Shown here piece after piece: positions 4,169-10,298 of a DNA stretch of 10,298 nucleotides (position 1 is its first letter; every line of letters begins with the position of its first letter). The position numbers and the translations under genes are program-made. The notes under the pieces are model-generated. The model made no database searches. It was not told where the DNA came from and saw only the letters and a list, made by a program, of their open reading frames with translations. This DNA is from Chthoniobacter flavus (GTDB lineage: Bacteria > Verrucomicrobiota > Verrucomicrobiia > Chthoniobacterales > DYNR01), in contig DYNR01000064.1 in assembly GCA_020720945.1 (NCBI GenBank), forward strand, positions 1-10,298, given 5' to 3'.

Positions 4169-6466
4169 ATGCAAAATCAAACGATGAACCAACCCCCGCC
4201 CCTTCCCGCCACACAACCCGGCAATCCCATCGCGTTGACGCTCCCGCAACTCCCCCCTGGCGAAGATGCCGCACCACCCGTGCCGCCAAGCTGGAAAGAC
4301 GAGATGGGCAAAGAAACCGACGAACTGCTGGAGTGCCTTGTTTTTCTGGGCGAGCATTACGGCAAGACAGTCAACCCGGAAGGCGCAAAAGCGGGGCTGC
4401 CATTGGATGGCCCGATGCTCACGCCAAAACTGTTTCCGGAGGCCGCAAAAAAAGCGGGCTTCCTCGCCGGTGTCGCCAAACGGAACCCTTCGCAAATCCC
4501 GTCCCCGCTTTTGCCCTGCATCTTGCTGCTCAAAGACCGCAAGGCCTGCGTGCTTTTTTCGCGCCACAAGCACAAGCGGAAACTGTGGGCGCGCGTCCGT
4601 TTCCCTGGATGGGAAGGGACGGAAGAGATGCTTCTTTCCGAGCTGGATGCCGCCAGCGACGGCTTCGTGATTTACCTAAAACCCGAAGACTCGCCCTCGT
4701 TTCACACGGTGGACGAATACGCGCCGCAACCGAAAAAACATTCCCGTTTCTGGTTCTGGAAAACACTGGCGCGCTTCCACTTCGCCTACGCCCATGTCTT
4801 GCTCGCCGCAGTTTTCGTCAACATTTTCGCGCTGACCTCATCGCTCTACGCCATGATCATCTACGACCGCGTGATTCCCAACCAGGCGGTGGAAACTCTC
4901 TGGACTCTGGCGGGCGGGGTTTTGGCGGTCTATTTTTTCGATTTTTTGCTGAAGACAGTCCGGGGGCGACTCATCGATACGGCGGGAAAACACGCGGACT
5001 TGCTGGTCGCCAGCGATTTGTATAACCACTTGCTAGGGTTGCAGATGGACAAAAAACCGGCATCGGCGGGAGCGACTGCCAGCCAGCTCCGCAGCTACGA
5101 AACGGTGCGGGAATTTTTTTCTTCGCTGACGCTGGTGACGCTGGTGGATATGCCGTTTTTCTTTTTGTTTGCGGGGATGGTGTTTTGGATCGGGGGCCCG
5201 TGGGTCGCGCTGCCGAGCGTGGCGGCGGGCCTGGGCATCCTCCTCCTTTCCCTCGTCGTTTACTTGCCCATCCGCACCGCCGCACGGACCACGCAGGAAG
5301 GTGCTTCGCGGCGCCACTCGCTGATGATCGAAACGATCGCGGGAATGGAAACGGTGAAAGCACTGCGGGCGGAAGGGATTTTGCGGCGAAAAATGGAAGC
5401 CCTGCTGGCAGGGGGTGCCGCATCCGAATTGCGCTCGAAGAAATGGAACTCGTTCGCCATCAATGCGACGGGGCTACTGACCTCGGCGGCGCAAGTCAGC
5501 ACGGTCGTCCTCGCGTCGTTCCAAGTCTGGAAAGGTGAAATGACCCTCGGGGGAATGATCGCCGTTTCCATTTTGACGGGCCGGGGTCTCGCGCCCTGGA
5601 GTGCCGCGTCCTCGTTGCTGTCCCGCTTGCACCAAACGGTCGTCGCTCTTGGCGAACTCAATGCGTTCAAAGCACTTCCGCAAGAACGAGACATCACCCG
5701 GCAGTTCCTCGCAAAAAAACAAGCCGAGCCATCGGTCATCTTCGAGCAAGTCGTCCACCAGTATCCGGGCGCCCCGCAACCTGCGCTCCGGGGGGTTTCG
5801 TGCGAAATCCGCGCGGGAGAAAGGGTGGCGATTTTGGGAAGAAACGGGGTGGGAAAAACGACTTTCCAGCGCTTGGCTCTCGGGGTGTATCTGCCGGCGG
5901 AAGGGCGGGTTTTAGTCGGGGGGATGGACACCCGCCACTGGGACCCCGCCGACTTGCGGGGAATCATCGGCTATGTCGGCCAAGACCCGTTTTTGTTTTC
6001 TGGCAGCTTGCGAGAAAACATTCTTCTCGGTGCGCCGCATTCCAAACCCGACGCGATTTTGGAGGCCGTCCGTTTTGCTGGCATCGACCGCTGGGCGCTC
6101 GCGCACCCGATGGGCTTCGATATGCCGGTGGGCGAACGGGGCGAAATGCTTTCCGGCGGACAAAGGCAATCCGTCGTCATCGCGCGCACGCTCCTTTCCC
6201 GCCCGCAAATCCTGCTCCTCGATGAGCCGACGGCATCGCTGGACTCCAACAGCGAGCGGGAGCTGATCGAGTGCTTTTACAACTACTTGCGAGACGGAAG
6301 CAAAACGATGATTCTGACGACCCACAAGCCCGCCCTGCTACGCCTGGTAGAACGCGTCCTCGTGATGGAACAAGGCGTTGTCGTGATGGACGGACCGCGG
6401 GACGAAATCCTCCAAAAACTACAAACGGCACCAGGACAACCTAAGAACGGAGGAAAAGGGATATGA
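4169..6466 (+). CDS. Type I secretion ABC exporter, LssB/LapB-like, with degenerate C39 domain
   Basis: This inner-membrane ATPase/permease powers one-step protein export through a type I system; LapB/LssB relatives export large RTX-type adhesins. The 765 aa begin with a Pro-rich tail (1-40). An N-terminal C39-like domain (about 50-172) follows, in which LLECLVFLGEHYG lacks the catalytic Cys four residues before Cys56 (Glu52 there), so it is a binding, not cleaving, domain. The membrane domain spans about 200-480 and includes the family segment IYDRVIPNQAVETLW (231-245). The nucleotide-binding domain has Walker A GRNGVGKTT (557-565; Val and Thr where GSGKST is usual), Q-loop Gln605, signature LSGGQ (661-665), Walker B ILLLDE (681-686), D-loop SLD and H-loop His719. 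It therefore looks catalytically competent. Its stop overlaps the adaptor gene by 4 nt. No substrate or TolC-like gene is nearby, so the exported protein is unknown. Confidence 0.93.
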   Translation: MQNQTMNQPPPLPATQPGNPIALTLPQLPPGEDAAPPVPPSWKDEMGKETDELLECLVFLGEHYGKTVNPEGAKAGLPLDGPMLTPKLFPEAAKKAGFLAGVAKRNPSQIPSPLLPCILLLKDRKACVLFSRHKHKRKLWARVRFPGWEGTEEMLLSELDAASDGFVIYLKPEDSPSFHTVDEYAPQPKKHSRFWFWKTLARFHFAYAHVLLAAVFVNIFALTSSLYAMIIYDRVIPNQAVETLWTLAGGVLAVYFFDFLLKTVRGRLIDTAGKHADLLVASDLYNHLLGLQMDKKPASAGATASQLRSYETVREFFSSLTLVTLVDMPFFFLFAGMVFWIGGPWVALPSVAAGLGILLLSLVVYLPIRTAARTTQEGASRRHSLMIETIAGMETVKALRAEGILRRKMEALLAGGAASELRSKKWNSFAINATGLLTSAAQVSTVVLASFQVWKGEMTLGGMIAVSILTGRGLAPWSAASSLLSRLHQTVVALGELNAFKALPQERDITRQFLAKKQAEPSVIFEQVVHQYPGAPQPALRGVSCEIRAGERVAILGRNGVGKTTFQRLALGVYLPAEGRVLVGGMDTRHWDPADLRGIIGYVGQDPFLFSGSLRENILLGAPHSKPDAILEAVRFAGIDRWALAHPMGFDMPVGERGEMLSGGQRQSVVIARTLLSRPQILLLDEPTASLDSNSERELIECFYNYLRDGSKTMILTTHKPALLRLVERVLVMEQGVVVMDGPRDEILQKLQTAPGQPKNGGKGI
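6449..6453 (+). promoter_or_regulatory. Shine-Dalgarno for the adaptor gene
   Basis: GGAGG lies 9 nt before the ATG at 6463, inside the end of the exporter gene. It is the only strong Shine-Dalgarno I found before any gene start in the window. It supports both the chosen start and coupled exporter-adaptor translation. Confidence 0.6.
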
Positions 6467-7470
6467 AAACAGAAAAAAAAACCCACCGCGGACCGAAAAA
6501 AGTCTCCGAAGCCGAACTGGAATTTGCTGCGGATTGCCGCGCCGCTTTGCTTTCGACAAGGATGCCAAAAACCTACGCGGTCATCTACATCACCATCGCC
6601 TTTCTCGTCGCTTTCTTGTTTTGGGCCTCCTTCACCAAGCTGGACGAAGTCGCAAAATGCGAAGGCAAAATCGTCCCGACCACCTCTGTCCATGTCGTCC
6701 AAAACCTCGAAGGGGGCATCATCGAAGAAATCCATGTCCGCGAAGGCGACATCGTCAACAAAGATCAAATCTTGCTCAAACTCAACGACATCATGCTTGC
6801 GGCAAGCAACAACGAAACGAAGGCGCGGCGCGATTCGCTGGTCAAAACCATCGACCTGATGAATAAAGAAATCGCCATCACCGAACCGCTGGAAACGCAG
6901 GGCGTTGTCTCCAAAGTCGAAATCCTCCGTTTGCAGAGGCAGTTATTTGAAATGACGGGAGAACTGGAACGGCTGAACGAAGCCCTTTACGGGTCGGACG
7001 ACCGGGTGGCGAGGGCGATCATCCGGGCTCCGACTTATGGCGCGGTAAGCCGCCTCGCATTCAAAACCGTCGGTGCCGTAGTGCGCCCAGGGGAAATCAT
7101 CATGGAGGTGGTCCCCCTGGATGACTCGCTTTTGATCGAAGCAAAAATCCGCCCGACGGACATCGGCTTCATCCATCTAGGACAAAAAGCGACGGTCAAA
7201 ATCACGGCTTACGATTTTTCGATTTACGGGGGTTTGGAAGGAGAAGTCGAAAACATCAGCCCCAACACGATTACGACAGACAAAGGGGAAAGCTTTTATG
7301 TCGCGTGGATCCGCACCCAAAAGAGCACTTTGGACCGCGACGGACAATCGCATCCGCTCATCCCAGGAATGCAAACGGAAGTCGATATCCTGACGGGGCA
7401 TCGAACGGTTTTGCAATACTTGCTCAAACCCATTTTGCGCGCAAAAGAAAGCGCCTTCCGCGAACGGTAA
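6463..7470 (+). CDS. Type I secretion membrane fusion protein, HlyD/LapC-like, short hairpin
   Basis: HlyD-type adaptors bridge the inner-membrane ABC exporter and a TolC-like outer-membrane channel. This 335-aa protein has a cytoplasmic N-terminus with one transmembrane helix (about 38-58). The first lipoyl half follows (77-110, with LEGGIIEEIHVREGD), then a helical hairpin, the second lipoyl half (about 185-220, with VGAVVRPGE), and a beta-barrel domain containing KITAYDFSIYGGLEG (246-260). The C-terminal GMQTEVDILTGHRTVLQYLL (302-321) is close to the LapC-family ending. The hairpin is only about 70 residues (111-182) against roughly 150-200 in typical family members, though the tip-like segment TQGVVSKVEILRLQRQL is kept. 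The gene overlaps the exporter by 4 nt (ATGA) and has a good Shine-Dalgarno. The family is certain. The partner channel is not in the window. Confidence 0.94.
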   Translation: MKTEKKTHRGPKKVSEAELEFAADCRAALLSTRMPKTYAVIYITIAFLVAFLFWASFTKLDEVAKCEGKIVPTTSVHVVQNLEGGIIEEIHVREGDIVNKDQILLKLNDIMLAASNNETKARRDSLVKTIDLMNKEIAITEPLETQGVVSKVEILRLQRQLFEMTGELERLNEALYGSDDRVARAIIRAPTYGAVSRLAFKTVGAVVRPGEIIMEVVPLDDSLLIEAKIRPTDIGFIHLGQKATVKITAYDFSIYGGLEGEVENISPNTITTDKGESFYVAWIRTQKSTLDRDGQSHPLIPGMQTEVDILTGHRTVLQYLLKPILRAKESAFRER

Positions 7471-7494
7471 AACGAAAACTCGCAAAGCAAAGCT

Positions 7495-9237
7495 ATGTCG
7501 GACAAAAAAACCATCCTTTCCATCCTGGAATCCGTCGCCCGCCTTTTGGAACTGAAAGGCGAAAACCCTTTCAAAATAAGGGCTTACGGCGAAGCGATCC
7601 GCGTCGTAGAAACTGCGCCTCTTTCCATGCAAGAGCTTTCGGATGCGGGGCGGTTAATGGAAATCGATGGCATCGGAAAAGCGTTGGCGGAAAAAATTGC
7701 GGAGATCGCGAGCACGGGCAAACTGGAATTTTACGAGAAACTCCGAGAGGAATTTCCCGGAAGCGTTTTGGAATTGTTTGAAATACCGGGCCTCGGCGGA
7801 AAAAAAATCAAAGCTCTTTACGGGCAGTTAAAAATCGCGTCGGTAGCCGAACTGGAATCGGCGTGCGAAGATGGCAGGGTCGCCGATCTGGCTGGCTTCG
7901 GTGAAAAAACGGCGAAGAATTTGTTGGCGGCGATTGCGCTCCGCTCGAAATACAGCGGCTTTTACCGCTACGGAGAAGTCGCGGGGTTGGCGGAATTTTT
8001 GCTGGAAGATTTGCGTTCGTGCGAAGCCGTTTTGTTCGCCCAAATCGCGGGCAGTTTCCGCCGCCGCAAGGAGGTCGTGCACGATTTGGACATCATCGCC
8101 GCAACGCGGGCACCGTCCGCCACGATCGATTTTTTTTCTTCCTTGCCCATCGTCCAACAAATCTTGGCAAAGGGAGAAACCAAATCGAGCGTGATATTGA
8201 AAAACGGGATGCAATGCGATTTGCGCGCCGTTTCCCCCGAGGAGTATCCCTTTGCGCTGAGCTACTTTACGGGAAGCAAGGAGCACAATGTCCACCTGCG
8301 CGGGCTATTTCAAGAAAAGGGTTGGTCCCTCAACGAATACAGGATTTCTCGGGTGGAAGGAAAAGGGGGGGCAGAGAATCCACCGGAAGTCCGCGAAGAG
8401 GCAGACCTTTACCGGGCTCTCGGGCTGGAATACATCGAACCGGAATTGCGGGAAAACTTGGGGGAGTTTGCTGCGGCGAAAGAAAAAAACCTTCCCCGCC
8501 TGCTCGATGTTTTCCAACTGCGGGGAGTCTTTCATGTCCACACGACCGACAGCGACGGGTTGAATTCGCTGGAAGAAATGGTGGCTGCCGCCGAAGAATT
8601 GGGGCTGGAATACATCGGGATTTCCGACCACAGCAAAAGCTCCGTCCAGGCGAACGGGTTGAGCGAAGAACGCCTGCGGGAACAAATGCGGAGAGTGCGG
8701 GAAATCAACGAAAAATACACCGGAAGCATCCGCGTTTTTTCGGGGGTGGAATGCGATATACTCAAAGACGGGGCACTGGATTATCCCGACGACTTGCTCG
8801 CGGAACTTGATTTTGTCGTCGCGTCCGTCCACTCGTCGTTTTCGATGCAAGAAGCAGCAATGACCGCCCGCGTGATCCGTGCGATGGAAAACCCCTATGT
8901 CACGATGCTCGGGCATCCCACGGGTAGGCTCTTGCTTTCGAGGGAGGGATACCCCATCGACATCCAAGCCGTTTTGGAAGCGGCGGCACGCACCCGGACA
9001 ATCGTGGAATTAAATGCGAACCCGGCGCGTTGCGACTTGGATTGGCGGTGGTGGCCTACAGCAAAAAAACTCGGAGTCCGCTGCGCCATCAACCCGGATG
9101 CCCATTGCGTGGAAGGGTTGCGCGACCTCTATTTTGGCGTGGGAATCGCCCGGAAAGGGTGGCTGGAAAAAGCCGATGTCGTCAACTCTCTCTCCGAGAA
9201 GAAAGTGGTTGATGCGCTGCGGGTTAAGAGGGGATAA
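7495..9237 (+). CDS. polX: DNA polymerase family X with C-terminal PHP nuclease domain
   Basis: Bacterial PolX fills short gaps in base-excision-type repair and carries a Mn-dependent 3'-5' exonuclease/AP-endonuclease PHP domain. The 580 aa start with an 8-kDa-like domain and helix-hairpin-helix motifs (IDGIGKALAEKI at 57-68; IPGLGGKKIKALYG at 97-110). The polymerase core GSFRRRKEVVHDLDI (186-200) supplies Asp197 and Asp199, and CDLR supplies the third catalytic Asp242. The PHP domain (about 343-570) shows His347 and His349, Asp378-His379, Glu419, His446, His474, and Asp535 with His537, a complete metal-binding set. The length matches the Bacillus subtilis enzyme (about 570 aa). Both activities therefore look intact. 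It starts 24 bp after the adaptor gene with no clear Shine-Dalgarno. Its last 14 bases overlap the convergent minus-strand gene. Confidence 0.97.
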   Translation: MSDKKTILSILESVARLLELKGENPFKIRAYGEAIRVVETAPLSMQELSDAGRLMEIDGIGKALAEKIAEIASTGKLEFYEKLREEFPGSVLELFEIPGLGGKKIKALYGQLKIASVAELESACEDGRVADLAGFGEKTAKNLLAAIALRSKYSGFYRYGEVAGLAEFLLEDLRSCEAVLFAQIAGSFRRRKEVVHDLDIIAATRAPSATIDFFSSLPIVQQILAKGETKSSVILKNGMQCDLRAVSPEEYPFALSYFTGSKEHNVHLRGLFQEKGWSLNEYRISRVEGKGGAENPPEVREEADLYRALGLEYIEPELRENLGEFAAAKEKNLPRLLDVFQLRGVFHVHTTDSDGLNSLEEMVAAAEELGLEYIGISDHSKSSVQANGLSEERLREQMRRVREINEKYTGSIRVFSGVECDILKDGALDYPDDLLAELDFVVASVHSSFSMQEAAMTARVIRAMENPYVTMLGHPTGRLLLSREGYPIDIQAVLEAAARTRTIVELNANPARCDLDWRWWPTAKKLGVRCAINPDAHCVEGLRDLYFGVGIARKGWLEKADVVNSLSEKKVVDALRVKRG

Positions 9238-9241
9238 CCCG
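9220..9241. other. Inverted repeat holding both stop codons at the polX convergent overlap
   Basis: CGGGTTA (9220-9226) and TAACCCG (9235-9241) form a perfect 7-bp stem with an 8-nt loop. The right arm contains the polX TAA (9235-9237). The left arm contains the TAA of the minus-strand gene (9224-9226). No T tract follows on either strand. It could act as a weak two-way transcription barrier or may be incidental. Confidence 0.35.
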
Positions 9242-9610
9242 AAACAGGAGGTAAAGGAAAAACAGCAGGATGACGGTAAGAACCAAAAACTGGATCAGAC
9301 CTTGGTTGGATTCTTTGCGCCGCTGTCTCCGCAACTCCGTCTTGCCCCTTTTTGATGGCGCTCTTTCTGCCCCCATCCCACCAAACCCACCAAATTCATC
9401 GGCGGTGGCGGCGACATTGAGTTCTACGATCCTTTTCGAAGGGGCTCCTTTTTTGGCAGCACCTGCCTTCTTAGGGAAAACTTTAATCTGCTCCTCAAGC
9501 TCTTGTTCTTTTTTCTTCAGGCGCGCTTGCTCTTTTTCCAAATCATCGATTTCTGGTCGGCGCGCAGTCGGTTTCCGCGGGACTTTTCGTGTTGGTTTTT
9601 GGCGCAGCAT
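9224..9610 (-). CDS. Unknown small tail-anchored protein with coiled coil
   Basis: I do not recognise this 128-aa protein. The first 20 residues are strongly basic and Pro-rich. A short charged helix likely to coil follows (20-43, rich in Glu, Lys and Leu), then a basic Ala-rich linker, a short conserved-looking segment RIVELNVAATADEFGGFGG (60-78), a second basic cluster (85-100), and one hydrophobic helix (about 105-125) ending four residues before the C-terminus. This predicts a cytoplasmic protein held to the membrane by its tail, with Arg and Lys on the inner side. It starts 21 bp after the stop of the larger coiled-coil gene, so the two are probably co-transcribed. The end overlaps polX by 14 bp in opposite orientation. 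The coding call rests on its structured composition and operon position. No function is assigned. Confidence 0.75.
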   Translation of the reverse strand: MLRQKPTRKVPRKPTARRPEIDDLEKEQARLKKKEQELEEQIKVFPKKAGAAKKGAPSKRIVELNVAATADEFGGFGGMGAERAPSKRGKTELRRQRRKESNQGLIQFLVLTVILLFFLYLLFRVIPS

Positions 9611-9631
9611 GGCAGAAACAAAAGCGGAAGG

Positions 9632-10273
9632 TTACTTTGCGGCGAGAAGCGACCAGACCCAAAGAATCAAACCGAACGCGGCGAGGATTTGCAAAGGGAG
9701 GGTAAAAGCAAATCCGCTTTTGAGCCAATAGGCAAAATCTTTGGTTTCGTATTCCTGCTCGTATTCTTCTCCGTCCTCCAAATCGGATGCGGCGGGAAGC
9801 TCAAACGAAAGCCGGGCTTTGGCTTTGTTGTATTCCGTCCTCGCTTCATCAATGGCGGCTTGGGAGTGCCCTAGCTCTTTCCCCAATTCGGAAGAAGACC
9901 AAGAACGGGGATGGATGCTTTCTAAAACGGACAAGTGGTCGGCAAAATCCTTGTTGACGATTTTCAGGTGTTCGAGGCGTTGCAGGGCATCTTCCATTTC
10001 TCTTTCGATGAGGGGCAATGCGTTCGACAGTTTCCCGACCAGCTCGTTTTTCCCTTCTTCAATCGCATCTTGACGGCGGCCAAGCTCCTCCAAGCGAAGT
10101 TTTTCCTTTTCGATTTGGTCTTGCTTGCGGCGCAGTTCGTCTTGCTTGCGGCGCAGTTCGTCCATCTCCGCCTTTGTGCGCCGGACTTGGTCCTCCAATT
10201 CTTCGGTGCCATGCGACGGCTGCAAGTCGAGGTAATCGTCCTCCATCAATTCGCGCTTAGATTCTAGTGCCAT
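9632..10273 (-). CDS. Unknown coiled-coil protein with C-terminal membrane anchor
   Basis: I do not recognise this 213-aa protein. An acidic N-terminus leads into a long, highly charged coiled coil (about 24-115) that includes two exact DELRRKQ heptads (38-51). A less charged region follows (115-160, with a LGHSQAAIDEARTEYNKAKARL helix), then an acidic stretch DLEDGEEYEQEYE (164-176) and one hydrophobic helix (about 187-210) ending three residues from the C-terminus. The layout predicts a cytoplasmic coiled coil tethered to the inner membrane by its tail. It is the first gene of a two-gene unit with the smaller tail-anchored protein. The ATG at 10273 has GATAAT-like sequence just upstream and no clear Shine-Dalgarno. 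A scaffold or tether role is possible but is only inferred from shape. Confidence 0.82.
   Translation of the reverse strand: MALESKRELMEDDYLDLQPSHGTEELEDQVRRTKAEMDELRRKQDELRRKQDQIEKEKLRLEELGRRQDAIEEGKNELVGKLSNALPLIEREMEDALQRLEHLKIVNKDFADHLSVLESIHPRSWSSSELGKELGHSQAAIDEARTEYNKAKARLSFELPAASDLEDGEEYEQEYETKDFAYWLKSGFAFTLPLQILAAFGLILWVWSLLAAK
10118..10162. repeat. 21-bp tandem duplication encoding a coiled-coil heptad
   Basis: A 21-bp unit (10120-10140) is repeated exactly at 10141-10161, and the period-21 identity extends to 10118-10162. On the minus strand it encodes DELRRKQ twice, lengthening the coiled coil by exactly one heptad without a frameshift. The perfect DNA identity suggests a recent slippage duplication. 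Confidence 0.9.
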
Positions 10274-10287
10274 AAGGTTTTATCTGG

Positions 10288-10293
10288 ATTATC
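10288..10293 (-). promoter_or_regulatory. Candidate -10 box for the coiled-coil gene pair
   Basis: Read on the minus strand this is GATAAT, five of six -10 bases, ending 14 nt before the ATG at 10273. A second possible box, GATAAA, lies at 10279-10284. Any -35 element would fall outside the window, so this is weak evidence. Confidence 0.25.
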
Positions 10294-10298
10294 GTTTT

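Noticed and set aside
3955..5025. A 356-codon plus-strand open frame overlapping the DUF721 gene and the exporter
   Set aside because: It is rich in Arg, Pro and Gly, has no recognisable motif, and runs across the end of one clear gene into another. It is a shadow of the exporter frame.
8019..8810. A 263-codon open frame inside polX
   Set aside because: It is out of frame with the intact polymerase/PHP gene and is Arg- and Gly-rich with no domain, a typical shadow in GC-rich coding DNA.
1..10298. CRISPR arrays, tRNA or rRNA genes, insertion sequences, phage or toxin-antitoxin genes
   Set aside because: I saw no regularly spaced repeats, no tRNA-like cloverleaf, no transposase or integrase motif, and no toxin or antitoxin pair. 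Nearly every base is assigned to the genes listed.

Overview
This window is a gene-dense stretch of a bacterial chromosome. It is moderately GC-rich by eye but uses many A and T runs, with frequent AAA Lys and TTT Phe codons. The organism is almost certainly a diderm: it makes phosphatidylethanolamine (psd, pssA) and carries the inner-membrane half of a type I secretion machine (an LssB/LapB-type ABC exporter and its HlyD/LapC-type adaptor). The small single-cluster ferredoxin and the overall gene mix suggest Verrucomicrobiota (Opitutae-like). That assignment is an inference from remembered protein families, not a search result.

Layout. (a) Bases 1-1554, plus strand: psd then pssA, the two enzymes that turn CDP-diacylglycerol and serine into phosphatidylethanolamine. 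(b) Bases 1599-3277, minus strand: hemQ then larE, overlapping by 4 nt. HemQ makes heme b from coproheme. LarE is an ATP-dependent sulfur transferase of the three-cysteine type, here without the other lar genes. (c) Bases 3388-3618, plus strand: a ferredoxin divergent from hemQ, followed by a strong intrinsic terminator at 3705-3742. (d) About 3770-9237, plus strand: a DUF721/DciA-like gene, the ABC exporter, the adaptor (4-nt overlap with the exporter) and polX (family X DNA polymerase with a PHP nuclease domain). The spacing suggests one transcription unit. (e) Bases 9224-10273, minus strand: two unknown proteins, each with a coiled coil and a C-terminal membrane anchor. Their unit converges on polX and overlaps it by 14 bp.

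What works together. Psd and PssA form a complete two-step pathway. The exporter and adaptor form the inner-membrane half of a type I secretion system; no TolC-like channel and no secreted substrate are present. HemQ and LarE are translationally coupled but have no established shared pathway. DciA-like protein and PolX are DNA replication and repair functions that flank the transporter.

I see no CRISPR array, tRNA, rRNA, insertion sequence or prophage gene. No clearly new system is present. The best leads are the hemQ-larE coupling, the shortened hairpin of the adaptor, the paired tail-anchored coiled-coil proteins, and several -10-like boxes placed so close to start codons that near-leaderless transcripts are possible.
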